Positions 34,387 to 46,030 of a stretch of DNA of 64,000 nt are shown here, piece by piece. The DNA comes from Buddleja alternifolia (taxonomy: Eukaryota > Streptophyta > Magnoliopsida > Lamiales > Scrophulariaceae), in the NCBI GenBank assembly GCA_019426215.1, contig CM033403.1, positions 873,001-937,000 of the forward strand. Direction: 5' to 3'. Each line of letters starts with the position of its first letter. The stretch's first letter is position 1. A program made the translations under genes and the position numbers. The notes under the pieces are model-generated. The model was not told the origin of the DNA. It saw only the letters and a list, made by a program, of their open reading frames with translations, and made no database searches.

Positions 34387-35913
34387 CTAAAGTAACACCC
34401 TTCAGGTCAGCCCCCACAGGGCTGTAACCAATGTTGTACAACAACCTGCTATCAACAAGTATGTCAATATGGCAAGGAGAATAGTTCAAGAACACCACCA
34501 TCTGGCGATGATAATCTGACAAAACGGAGAGGAGGGTAAGGGTGAGCATCGTCCAATTGCTCCAAATACGTCTGACAAAAATTCCACACCACATCTGGCG
34601 GTGGGGCAATAAAGAAGTAATTGTTTTTCCAACGTTTGTCCCCAGGGTGGGCGGCAAGGAAACTGGTCAAGTAAAAAATGCCGCTATCTGTAGCACTGGA
34701 ACAAGGATGAAAGAGAGAGTAGAAAAACTCAGCAGTAGGCTCATTTCCATTGAAATGAAGAAGGACAGCAAATTCAGCCATCATCCGAATGGCATTGGGC
34801 GCAAATTGGTTCAAGGGAATTCCGTACCTATTGGCTATAGCTGTGAAAAGGGGAGGAATGGGGAACCTGAGACCTGCTCTAAGAAGGGCAACATGAAATC
34901 AAGTGTGTTGGCGAGGGGGACGATGAGCCCTGTCCTCTGAAGATGGCCCTATTACGGAACAATCGCCAGGAACACCGTACATATGGCGGAGATTCTTCAA
35001 TCTTTGTAAAGTAAAGGTGGAGGCAGTCTCATCCAAAAAATTATGGTTTGGTTCCTCCTCTTCTAAGTTAGGATCAGGCTGAAGCCTACCCTCACCCCCG
35101 AAGAAGCCCCAGCCTGCTTAGCCTGACCTCAGCACTCGGAGATGAAGGAATAACGGTGGTATTCCGGCCATCGGACTCAATATCCGAAGAGGACAAATCC
35201 ACAAGCTCTTTACCCCCCAAAACATGAGTTTCGCTATACAAATTACACACATAGGAGGAATTATCACCCACGGAATCACGTTTAAACAGATTACGGGGCT
35301 CTTCCCTATTTTGAGAGTCTGAACCTAGACTATTTGACATTTTCACAAAAAGGGGAAAGGGGAACAGGGACGACAGCCACAAGATTCAACAAACAAAGAG
35401 TTTTACAAAGCAAAAACAACAAACAAACCAACAGAAATAAAAAAGAAAGGAAGAAGACGCAATACTAGAAAAGAGGCGACGAACATGGGAAAAACTGCTA
35501 CTAAGAGAAGAAGAATGCGGGATTTAAGAACAACAGACGTGAATAAGAGAAGGAAATAAAATCTGAAATTTTTGGCAAGTTATTTTTTTAAATTTGATTT
35601 TCAAAAATAAACTGAATTAAAAAATGAAAAAGAGGGATCTTACCCAGACCGCACACGTGACAGAGATCAACGGTTGACAAGACCCGAGATTAGTGGTACC
35701 AACTGCAGAAGGTAATCAGTGGCGCGAGTTTCCAGGACACGACTCCATAACTGCAGGCATGGGGAAGCGTAACGGTCACGTCAAGTTTAGGGTTTCTTCA
35801 GAGACCCACTTGAGGAAAATTCTTCACCTGGAGCAATGCTTCGAAGGACCTTGCAGCTCGGCCAAAAAATTTATCTTTTCTCAACTCTCGCAGCTTAACT
35901 ACATCAAACTACG

Positions 35914-35930
35914 GAGTTGGGGGGAACTAT
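35914..35930 (+). other. Polypurine tract of element D
   Basis: GAGTTGGGGGGAACTAT lies immediately before the LTR. The same tract (GAGTTGGGGGAGACTAT) precedes the 3' LTR of C at 59363. Confidence 0.75.
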
Positions 35931-37600
35931 TTATGTGGGTTGAAATTAGGTCTTTGGGCCAAGCTAATAGTCCAACACTTTATAGGCCTAAGCCCAATGA
36001 CATCGTGGGCGCGGATTCTTCTAGAAGACCTTACATTCAAGTCTGTCCAGCTGGAGGTTCGGTCAGCCCTAACCTACACAGGAGGAGCACTCTATATAAG
36101 GGAAGCCTGGAGCAAGATCCGACAAGAATCAATTAAGTGATATACTTATGATAGGTGTGAGATTTACATATTTTAAAGACTCATATTTATGTTATTTACA
36201 TTGGTTTATGCATGATTTATGCCACATATGCTCGTAATTTGTGTGCTTATTGAGTAAAGGTGGAAAATCAGTGCAATTGAGGAAAACTGGACAGAAATGC
36301 GGACTTTCAGAGTATTTACAGACCGAATTTGACAAATGTTCCTTCTACACAGTTGTAGAGATATGTCTTTAGCTTCACGTGGCAACTTCCTAAATTGGAG
36401 GTCTATAGAGAAATTTATGAAGGAAACCATATTGCTGTGCAGAATGAAAGTGCTACTGCATCCAACGTATGGATGTTGGGTACTTCACGTTCGAACGTTG
36501 GTTCTCATGGGAAAATTCAACCATCAAAAATACGAGAGAGTTTCTTAGATTTAGATTTATTTTTGTCTATGAATATGAATCTTAATTTAAGTTTCTATCT
36601 TTTATCTTTTATGATGAATTAGATTCTTCGAACTAAGGCCATGTTGAGGCTAAATTATGATATTTGAGTTATAAATTGTGTTTTTCGTATCAATTCTATT
36701 ATTGCTTTGTGTATTGATTTTGTGCTTTAATTCCAATCATATGTTTGATCACCATATGCTTGCTAATTAGCCTAGTTTATTCATTCGGGAGAATATAAGT
36801 TAGGGTTCAAAGAAATCATCACATCATTCGAAAAACATGAGGAATTGCTCCTAGGGATAGGTATAGATTTCCGGGTGCTGCTAGCCGGATTCATCCGGGG
36901 AAATTCTAAAACGCGAATGCATGGTTAATGATTTGATTCTCTGATAGACGTATTTAGAGAACCGTCACTTAGTCATAGGATTATTACAGCCGAGAAATCG
37001 AGTAGTAATTAATTAAGGAATTTCCACCAAAGCAACAGTAGTCTAATAATATGAGAACATGTTTATAATGAAAATTGATTAATTTGTGCCAACACATGTG
37101 TCTTAGTTGCTCTCTTTCATAGCTATCTTGATTTCGACATCTTGTTTCTTGTATCTTGCTTCCATAATATTTGAGTTAATTCTTTTTTTAGTTTAATATA
37201 TTGTTTTTAAAATCTTTAAATCTTTAGTTTTAGTTTAATTATTGCTTTCTTTAAATTCAAGAAATCTAAAATATAAGTCTCTGTGAGATCGTGCCTGCAG
37301 TTTCACTAATTATACCATAGAAGATATAGCTCAAGATGGAAGGATCATGATTTATTCTACTTTCCAATGTACATTTAGGAATAGTTGACTTACCTTTTTT
37401 ACCTACCCCATCACAAACTTGTATATATATCAACTCCAATCACTAATGAAAAGATCGACTCTTTTACCCTATGGACGTAGGTCATATTTTGGCCGAACCA
37501 CGTATAGCTTGTGTCATTTTTACTATCATTTTTGTGCTTTATATTATATTATTATATAATATATCACATATTCTCATTGGTGTGCTTCCCACACATATCA
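35931..37600 (+). repeat. 3' LTR of element D, split by LTR fragment G
   Basis: The halves 35931-36148 and about 37292-37600 align with the start and end of the C LTRs (54622-55172, 59380-59930). The start TTATGTGGG corresponds to TGATGTGGG there. The end is CCCACACATATCA at 37600. About 30 bases expected between the halves are missing, so the insertion of G was accompanied by a deletion. Confidence 0.8.
36149..37291 (+). repeat. LTR fragment G (Athila-type), 3'-truncated
   Basis: It starts TGATAGGTGTGAG like the LTRs of E and F and shares the central part of E (for example around 36790-37060). It stops at CTCTGTGAGATCG, before the last roughly 85 bases of the family. No internal sequence or clean target duplication is seen, so it is a solo or truncated LTR. 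Confidence 0.75.
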
Positions 37601-38241
37601 CTCCCTAAAAAATAACATAACATAATAGGACATAGCAAACTAATTTGCCTTAGCTACTCATGCAGGAGAATTAACCCAACAAAATAACCAGAGAGGGGAA
37701 GATATGACAAAAAACATTCGCTAATATTTTGCCAACATATTTTACCAAATTAGACTAAGAAAATATTCCTTTTAATGACTTCCAACATAGTTTACCAATT
37801 TAGACAAAGAAAATATTCCTTTAAAGACTTCCAACAAAATTTACCAATTTAGACAATAATTTAACAAGGGTTCATTTAATATTTTGTGTCATCGAAATTA
37901 AGATACTAAACAAATCCGCCATCTTCACATATTGCCCACCCATTCATTAATCTTCACTTGCTAAGTAAATGAAGTAATATATGGTATATCACCTATTATC
38001 ATTAGCCTTGTTTTAGATTTTACCCCAAATCGAAAATACAACATCTAGCTAAGGGCATGGTATAAGCAATTAAACTAGAAGTGAAGACATATTATATCAC
38101 ATATTTTCCAGAATCATATTTTGTTGCTCAAAGTTCCATATAATTAGATGTGTTAGTGGACTCTAGCCCATGAATGAGTTAAAAGAAAATCTTTTGCGCA
38201 GAGGATGAGTATTTTTCAAAGTCCTAAATCATACATCACCT
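37601..38241. other. AT-rich spacer, nothing recognised
   Basis: This follows the end of the D LTR. It is low-complexity AT-rich DNA with a short imperfect tandem repeat around 37735-37860 ('attttaccaaattagac(t)aaga' phrases). No coding signal. Confidence 0.5.
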
Positions 38242-38674
38242 CACTACAACAAAAAGTAATATTAGTGACAAAATTGTAAGTGACAATGTTAAAATTGTCA
38301 CTAGATACATATAATGAGTGATAATAATTTTGACTTTGTCATAAAAAGTATTTTTAGTGACAAAAGTTTATTTAAAGTTGTCACTATTGACGATTAGTGA
38401 CATATGTATAGTGACAACACAAATAGAGTGACAACTATAATTGTTGTCTCTAAGTTATCACTAAAGGTGTATCACTAATTGTCAATAGTGACAACAAATT
38501 CCTTGTCACTAGGTACCAAGAGTGACAAATTCTATGCAAATTCTGTCACTATTAAACATGTAAAACCTATTCTTGTGACAAAACAAAAATCTTGTCACTA
38601 ATACTTTACAATTAGTGACAACATTTACATTGTCACTTGATATTTTGCCATTAAAGTATTATTTTTTTGTAGTG
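38242..38674. mobile_element. CACTA-like MITE
   Basis: It starts CACTACAACAAAAA and ends TTTTTTTGTAGTG, the inverted ends typical of CACTA-derived miniature elements. The interior is full of 'agtgaca' and 'tgtcac(t)' motifs in both orientations, like subterminal repeats. Flanking triplets are CCT and ACT, an imperfect 3-bp duplication. It has no coding capacity. Confidence 0.75.
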
Positions 38675-39419
38675 ACTATGTGAAATGAGTGAAATTGAAA
38701 TTAAATTGTTAGTGCAAAAAGGGAGTATCCCACGTAGGAAAGATAGGTGGATTTTCTTCTGGAAATCTTTTTGCAAACTTGATCAATCCACCAACATCTC
38801 GTTCCACCATCAAACCTCTTATAAACAATTGACTAGAAAAATAACTCACGTCTCGCTCAATATTCCCACAGACGGCGCCAATTGATGTGTGTGGGTTTCA
38901 CACCAATAATAATAATGCGATATAATATATGATAATATAATATAGAGCATAAGAATGAAAATATATGAACAAGAGATTTACGTAATTTGTTCTAAAGAAG
39001 ACCTATGTCCACGGGTGTAAAGTGGTTGCCTGGTTTATTCATCCTCATAGGGGGTATTTTTACAAATAATTGATGGATATGCTATAATGGTAAGTCAACT
39101 ATGCCTAAAATACGTGAGGTAATAAGAATAAATCATGATCCTCCATTTTGACTGAGATCTAATCATGTATATATGGTAAAGAAAAGGTAATCTGCTGGCT
39201 CAACCTCCGCAGGTCCGTATATAGAAAGCATCTTGATTGATTGATTCTTCTCTCCAAGCTTGCCTTAAATAGATCTGCTCCACCTGCACAGGTCGAGTCG
39301 TCGGGGCCTCCAGCTATGTCATATGCTTTCTAGAAGAGCCCAAATCCGTGATCATTGTTTAAGCCCAATAGGTATTGATTTAGTTAGATTGACCCAAATA
39401 CTATTTTTCACTCACATCA
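38675..39419 (-). mobile_element. Element I: minus-strand Tat-type 5' LTR with primer site and internal stub
   Basis: Reading the minus strand, an LTR of 537 bp (39419 to 38883; TGATGTGAG...CACACATCA) is followed by TGGCGCCGTCTGTGGGA at 38880-38864. That is a primer-binding site seen in Tat-type elements and, slightly mutated, in C at 55175. About 190 bases of leader follow before the CACTA MITE. No polyprotein is seen, so the element is truncated. The stub from 38685 has an open frame of 66 codons on the + strand without meaning. Confidence 0.75.
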
Positions 39420-39698
39420 TATAGTATTAATATTTCCTTTTCCATCTTTCCCATTTTAATGGTACCTTGCCTTTTGTTTTCTTGATATTTATTTAGTTTA
39501 CCACTTTCAATATTAATTTCATATTATAGTTCTTTTAGTTGTTTTATTTCTCTCTTTTTCGTTCGAATTATTCTTTTTGATTATTCAATATCCCAATTCA
39601 TGAAGTCCTATTTTAATTTGTTTGTGTTATGTTTTTAATGAAATGATATGGCTGGATTTCTCTAGAATTTCATACTTTATTTTACATTTATTATTTTA
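39420..39698. other. AT-rich spacer, nothing recognised
   Basis: T-rich unique-looking DNA between the LTR of element I and the inverted-end element; no coding signal. Confidence 0.5.
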
Positions 39699-41050
39699 AC
39701 TAGCGATAGCTGCACACTCGATGTGTGTGCAACTAAAAAAATATGATATAAGTATTTTTTTAATAAAATAAAATCGAATGAACTGATTAAAAAATACATA
39801 TAATTTATATGTTATAATTTTAATATAAAAATATTTTCTTAATCCTAAAATTCTTTTGATTGAATAAATATTTTAGTCATTTACGAAGATCACAAAATAT
39901 GGTTTTGTGCTTGATGATAGAGATTTTCCAACAAATTTATTGGTGATGCACACTGGAAGTTAAAAAAAATCTTACAAATGTACCATAACAATATCTCTTG
40001 CACAAAATGAAAAACTGGAAATTAATTTATAAGATGAAATGTTGAAATCATTCATTTTAACCTTGTGAAAAAATGTCAACTTTTTTCTTATGTAAATCAC
40101 TGTATTTCAATTTTCATGGCTCACTTCTTACTCTAAAAAGAATAATACAAAAAATAAGATTTTCTTTGGAGAAAGAAGTTAAATCTAGTTACCACACATT
40201 CTTACACATGCATCTCTAAACTTCAACATTTGATTTCGGTCCTCAGAATTAGACTCTAACAATAACATCATTTTCTCCATGAAAATCAAATCGCTTTTGT
40301 TAATTCTATTATATTATGTGGGTGTAGGACCGAGCCATCAAATTTAAAATAGCGAAAAAGATAAAAGAGGGACAAACCAAAATGAAGTAATCTAAAACAA
40401 CTCGACAATTACATCATTTTACCAAAATGAGAGGCCACAATATTTCAAGAGAGAAAATATTGCATAGAGAAAGAATAGCAGCAACGATAGGAGATGAGAG
40501 TTTAATGCAAATGGTCTGAAGCAAAATAGTTCGATAAAGTCGCTTTACGTGGAACAAAATTGAATAACACTAAGAAGATTTACGGCATATATATATATAT
40601 ATACATATATCTATACTTCTATACTATGTATAAAGTGAGAAGGACTTAGAGTAACTACTTTTGATCTGTCAATTTTTTGGTAAGGCATCTTACACCCACT
40701 AACATTTGGACAAGTGTGAAAGGTGGTTTCTCCACCCCTCCTCCCTAGCTACACATTTCCCCACTCTCTCCTCTTCTCCTAACTCACTTTTTCTTCTTAT
40801 TTCTCTCAATTATTCCTTTGTCTTTTTTTCTGTAATTTGTTTATTTTTCCTCTTTTCCATTGCACTAAATTCTAACTACCTAACTATAATAATTGGCTAA
40901 AAACATAGATATAATTTATGTTTGCATGATTTCAAGCAACATACACAATATTGAAAAGAAATTAATATAACGAAATAATAAAACAATAATTATTCTAAAA
41001 TGATTTTTAAAGAATCATGCACACGCATCGAGTGTGCTACTGCGGCTAGT
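39699..41050. mobile_element. 1.35-kb element with imperfect terminal inverted repeats
   Basis: The left end is ACTAGCGATAGCTGCACACT followed by CGATGTGTGTGCA. The right end, reverse-complemented, is ACTAGCCGCAGTAGCACACT followed by CGATGCGTGTGCA. About 28 of 33 positions agree. Between them lies AT-rich DNA without a transposase frame, and an (AT)n tract near 40589. The superfamily is not clear; no convincing target duplication is seen. Confidence 0.55.
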
Positions 41051-42073
41051 ATACATAATACATCTACATATATATATATATATAGATTTTTTTTAACATT
41101 ACATGTTTCTTATATGGAAAAAATACCAGATCATAATTTACAAAAAACTTAGAGACAAAGAACAAAAAGAAAATAAAAATTAAAAGCCAAAATATGACTA
41201 AACGAAGCCAATGATGGAACACTCAAGCCTCAAGGTACCCAAACAGCAAGGGATAAATGGATCTTACATAGAGATAAAGAAGAACTTAAAAGGCTATAGT
41301 CTGATGGAAGTGATATATATATATATAGCATGACAGTGGCGCCGTTTGTTGACGGAGGCCTATATCTAAATCATCATGTGTACTCCGATCCTGTTCAACA
41401 TCTTTGTGCTCATGTTTTTTCTCCTTTTTTCTTCTCATTTTGAATTGTTTCGTCATCACTTCCAACCACTGCTGCAGCAGGTAATATTCACGTTAATATA
41501 ATTACTTTTTGATCTCTTGCTTTGACAATCTCCTAATTCTGCAAAATGCCAAAGGAATTATTTAATTACAACAGTAACTCAACTTCAAATCTAAAATTCC
41601 AGCAAATCAATTTCATAAATAAGTTCACGTACATGTTCCACTCAAGTTGGCACCCGACCCGACCCGAGTGAAGCGGGATCTGCAATTTAAACCGTAGGTT
41701 AGGAATGTGATGAGATGTCCGTAAATTGATTGAAAAAGAACTAACTAAAATCAGTATACCATCAAAAATACCTGCACAGAAAATGTAATGTACAAAGATA
41801 GAAAATGGAAGCTATACTGTTTCAGCAAACCTGCAAGAAGTTATTAATTATCAATGTTAGTGGGAGTAAAAGTGGGAAGTTACAAATTCATGAATGTGTA
41901 TTTTACCCCCCCGAAAAAACTAGTCTTGGCCGGTGCATTCGTGAGTTGAATTCAAAAATACCCCTTTGCAAGTTGAGATGGCATATTAGGTAGTTCATCT
42001 AAAAACATACCAAAAATAGTTTTTTTAAGGTGTTCTCACTTTATAAAAGAGTAAAAATATTTGTTGTATAGAT
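41051..42073. other. AT-rich spacer with simple repeats
   Basis: It contains (AT)n tracts near 41068 and 41312. Small frames (41805-41993) lack any recognisable domain. Nothing else seen. Confidence 0.5.
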
Positions 42074-42993
42074 TAGGCATGTTCATGGTTTTTCAAAACC
42101 ATACCATATCGGACCATACCGAAGTTGTGGTTTTTCTTTATATAAAATCCTAGGTTTTGGTATGAGCCAAGACTGTACTTATTATTTTGGTATGGCTCTA
42201 ATTTTAGAAATTCTAAACGGGTAAAAAATCGTACCGGACCGTACATTATATATAATAATTAATTATATTATTCATGTTATATAAATAAGTGATTTTACTA
42301 AAAAAAAATATTCTAGAACGTATAGGGACAAATAAACTAAAAATTAAATTTATTAAATAACTTATGTGAGATTTGGAGGTTTTTAAAAAATTATGAATCT
42401 AGGAATTAGATAATAGAATTTATCACTCAACTTTCTTTAATTGATTCCTATTGAATTTATATTTTTAACTAAATCCTAGTTATTAGTATTTTTTTGTGTT
42501 GGTTTCAACTATAATAATAAGAATTTGATTTTTTTTTTCATTGCCTTTGTTTTAATGCTAATAACTTTTGTATCTTTTAGTATATCATGTAAAATTTCAC
42601 TAACTCAAATCGTTTTGAAGTCCGTCAATATTAAATAATAATACTTATTGAGATATTCATTATAACTATTTTTTTCTGTATATATATTTTCCTTTCTATT
42701 TCTTTGATAATTTATCAAATCTAAGGGTCTCTTATGCGATTAAGTTGAAATTAATGAGTATAGGATAAGTTTCACTAGACTTTTCTGCATAAAAGGGAGA
42801 CATAATACTATGTGGATACATCAATAAAAAATATCGTACGGTCGTACCATACTGTACCAAACAGCATGATACCGAAAGCAATGTTACTGGGTTCCAAAAG
42901 TGTGATTTTTGTTTTAACTATCTAAATACCGTAATTATTGGTATAATATAAATTTAGTGAAAAAACCGAAAAACCTAACCGTGTATACCCCTA
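42074..42993. mobile_element. Non-autonomous hAT-like element
   Basis: 920 bp, starting TAGGCATGTTCATGGTTTTTC; the reverse complement of its right end starts TAGGGGTATACACGG and then GTTTTTCGG. Such ends are typical of plant hAT-like elements. It is flanked by GTATAGAT (42066-42073) and GTATAGGT (42994-43001), an 8-bp target duplication with one mismatch, the length expected for hAT. The interior carries phrases such as 'ccataccatatcggaccatacc' near both ends and no transposase. Confidence 0.8.
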
Positions 42994-43961
42994 GTATAGG
43001 TCTTCTCATGTTTTCGTCTCAATTAATCGTCCCATTGTTTATATATGAATATATAGGTGTTATTTTATTTCAATAGTTCTTTTAATTAGTTTTTATTTAC
43101 AAATTTCTTCTAATGTTTCGGAATCTTATTTGTTTAATTATATTTTCTATTAGATGATATGAAAGGAATTTCTGATTTCTAAATATACCATATTTGTTAA
43201 GTTTATTTGATTGTTTATATTTGTTATTACCATTTTTCAGAATCTTAGTTGTTTATTTATATTTTCTATTAAAAGAAAGTATAGGAGTTTCTGATTTTTA
43301 AATATATCATCCTTCATAATTTTATTTTTTTGGCATTTTTTTAAAGTAACATTCTTAATTTTTTTTACGTTTTTGTTTGCCAATGTTGTTACTCATTTAA
43401 GTGTGTGTGTGTATATATATATTAAAAATATCCGGTGTCTATCTCTTCCTATTTTAAAGTTCTCTAATTCGAAATCATATATTTTTTGCTTAATATTCCT
43501 TTCAGTTAGATATCATTTCATTGAAATTGACCAAAATACTAATTTATGAAAAAAAATTAGAATTTTTAACTCTAATAAAAAATCTCATTAGTTGTCATTA
43601 CTTGCATAATTTTTTTTTACTTTTAAAGCATATCTTATTTGATTAGTATTTTGAATTAGAAATTTCTTATATTGATCAATCCAATCAAACTACTTAGACC
43701 ATGCATAATTATTCAATATTTATTTTATTAAGTTTACCAATCATGTATTATTATTATTATTATTATTATTAAATTAATATGATTTAATACATTTAAAGAA
43801 GTTTTGGGATGATAATTATCAAAATTGAATAAAATCTTTCAAATTTGCACATTATAAACAAATAAACAAATTTAATGATATATATATGTACACGCACACA
43901 CACATATATCTTTGATTATTTTTTTTATTAATCAGTATTTCGTGCCTTGGCACGGGGTTAC
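42994..43961. other. AT-rich spacer with microsatellites
   Basis: It holds (GT)n/(AT)n near 43405-43421, (TTA)n near 43749 and (CA)n near 43892. It ends in a short palindrome, cgtgccttggcacgg (43941-43955), of a kind often seen at ends of plant MITEs. No gene. Confidence 0.5.
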
Positions 43962-45658
43962 TGTTGGGAAAATGATTCAAAATCGAACCCAAATTGGTAC
44001 GCAGCGGAATTAAAATAGAGACCTAGCTCTTATGCGTACATGCATGACATCAAAAATTAAAGCATACATACTATGACTTAAAGCAATTAATTAAACACTT
44101 TAATTAATTATTATTATTGTCTATCTACAGCTAACAATTAAAAGACTACATAATTAAACACTTTAATTAAAATCAATAATTGAATAACAATAAAAACAAT
44201 AACAATTGAAAATGAAGAAAGCAAACCTTACACCGAAGATTGGAACTTGCCGGTAGAAGAAGAACTCGTTCACCGCAAAGTCTTCTTCGCAATGCCTCAA
44301 CAAACTCATGAGTGTGGGCTCCAAAAAATACTACTAAAATAAAACTCCTTAAGAGGAATTTTATTTTCTTAAAGACTAGCTTGTTCTTGAAAAATTGTTC
44401 AAGAACTACTTGTCTTTGTTGTGTTTGGTGCATTTGAACTTCCAAATGACACCCCTTTATATAGGGTGAAAAAGAAATGAAGAGGCATTAAAAAATTCAT
44501 GTGGGATGTTAAAGAAAACAAGTGGGGTGGAAAAAACAAAGAAACTTTCGGTGCCCATTTCAAGTTGTTACTATTCACAATTTTTTTTTAATCACTATTT
44601 AATTAAATATCTTTTTCCAAACATATTTCCCACATTAATTTTTCATCTAAGTTCAAACTTATCCATCTAATGGATACTTTAGTATTTATTCGTAGAGTTT
44701 CAATTTGAGGTTTGCGAAGGGACCTTAGGGAAAATTAATTTTAGCTCCAAGTAAATTAAATGAAATTATCATCACATGATAATATTTAATATTACTTAAC
44801 AATATTTAATTCCACTAAATAAATATTGTTGCACTCTAAAATTAACTTCAATTTATTTTTGAGTTCCCATTCTTTCGTAAAGAAATATTTCATTAACTCC
44901 TCTATTAAAATATCCATGAAGAAATAAAATTGAGACTACTTTTATTTTATTTCTCACATCTTATCCTATAATGCTCAATTTGCTTCTTATCAACTTTCCA
45001 AATGAAAAACTATTTTTCATATAATTTCAGCAACACTTCACTTGAAACACTTTGGCCAAAGTTTTAGAAAAGTCGAACATTGCAAATCCATTATAGGGGA
45101 TATATCTTATCTGTTATAGAGATTATAGATCCCATATGAATGTCCTTTCCAATCACATTTTTATGTCATTACCCAATGTATAAAGTATATTGGTCACCGA
45201 AGACCTCACTTCTAAATACATCAAAGCAATGTGCACTAGATGCATTAGTCCACGACAATAATAGGATTAAGAGTTATTGTTCAAAATTATTTATTTTCGA
45301 TAAATAAATAATTTGATTGGTCCGGTTCAGTGTTTCAATCTAATTTATTTACACGAATATACTATATATGGAATCCCTATTCCCATGATTAAGACAAATC
45401 ATCGAATATAGCATATTATAGTCTTTAACAGATAAGACGCTCATTCTTATCACCGACTATAACCAATTTATAATAACACATGATATACGTAATCCAAGTC
45501 TTTCATGGAACATCACTTCCATTTGGATTCTCATATGTAATTATGGACTATGCCTATCCCATAGGACATTTAGTAATACTCATAACTTCTAATATATATT
45601 ATTTATTTATTCATAATAAACACATTAAATAATTGGATTTTAGGGCACATTCCTAACA
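43962..45658 (-). repeat. Solo LTR, copia-type, with perfect target duplication
   Basis: On the minus strand this reads TGTTAGGAATGTGCCCTAAA...CATTTTCCCAACA, 1697 bp. It is flanked by GTTAC on both sides (43957-43961 and 45659-45663). There is no internal region, so it arose by recombination between two LTRs. The start resembles copia LTRs common in eudicots. A 90-codon minus frame at 44173-44445 lies inside and shows no domain. Confidence 0.85.
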
Positions 45659-45663
45659 GTTAC

Positions 45664-46030
45664 AACTAGCTTAATAGTATTTTAGATCTCCAATGTAACT
45701 AAAATTATGTACATCAAGGTTCATTTATCTTTATGGCTAGCTTGTTCTACACTTAACCTAGCTCAATATTGTTGGCAAGGTGCATGAAACCATTTTACAG
45801 ACTATTTGTCTTAAACATTCCAAAGTCTCAATAGTTAGCTCTCCATTTAATTACTAAAGGAATATAGTTAGCTCGATCTCCTTGGATTGAACATTGAGAA
45901 TTTGAGAAGAAACATCACTGAAGTTGTGTACATATTTTAAGCATTAAAATACAGTGTATTGCATTGTCATATATTTTGACGTTCCAAATACTTCTTTTTG
46001 ATGTCCATGCTTATTTCCAATGTGTGTGTG
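45664..46030. other. Spacer, nothing recognised
   Basis: AT-rich DNA ending in a short (TG)n tract (46021-46031). No coding signal. Confidence 0.5.

Larger units (their letters stand above)
33029..35340 (-). pseudogene. Spliced antisense ORF of Tat-type element D
   Basis: Start chosen: ATG of MSNSLGSDSQNREE at 35340. An acidic, Ser-rich N-terminus is followed by a domain with LLRAGLRFPIPPLF and NQFAPNAIRMMAEF. These resemble the 'putative gypsy type transposon' family (Pfam Transposase_28) reported for antisense ORFs of Tat-lineage elements. A Pro-rich linker, a coiled-coil (VEELQKKLTRTQEQLRKAQ) and a low-complexity Gly/Ala/Val tail ending TADQP complete it. Two introns (34289-34386 and 33704-33788) join a single frame. 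Indels lie near 35100 and 34520, and in-frame stops at 34899-34901, 34107-34109, 34059-34061, 33876-33878 and 33410-33412. Function unknown; this copy is dead. Confidence 0.7.
15499..37600 (+). mobile_element. Element D: Tat-type Ty3/gypsy retrotransposon, interrupted by F and G
   Basis: Visible parts are protease to RNase H (15499-17839), integrase (30697-31489), a long 3' region with an antisense gene (31490-35930) and the 3' LTR (35931-36148 plus about 37292-37600). Protease before RT and integrase last is the gypsy order. The long 3' region with an antisense ORF is known from Tat-lineage elements. The left part of D lies beyond the inserted elements A and E, outside the window. All coding parts are degraded. 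Confidence 0.82.

Noticed and set aside
44173..44445. 90-codon minus frame in the solo LTR
   Set aside because: It lies wholly within an LTR and shows no domain; probably chance or part of an LTR leader.
37601..46030. Host gene in the AT-rich middle block
   Set aside because: Frames are 60-90 codons, AT-biased and without domains; no exon-like series with matching splice sites was found by eye.
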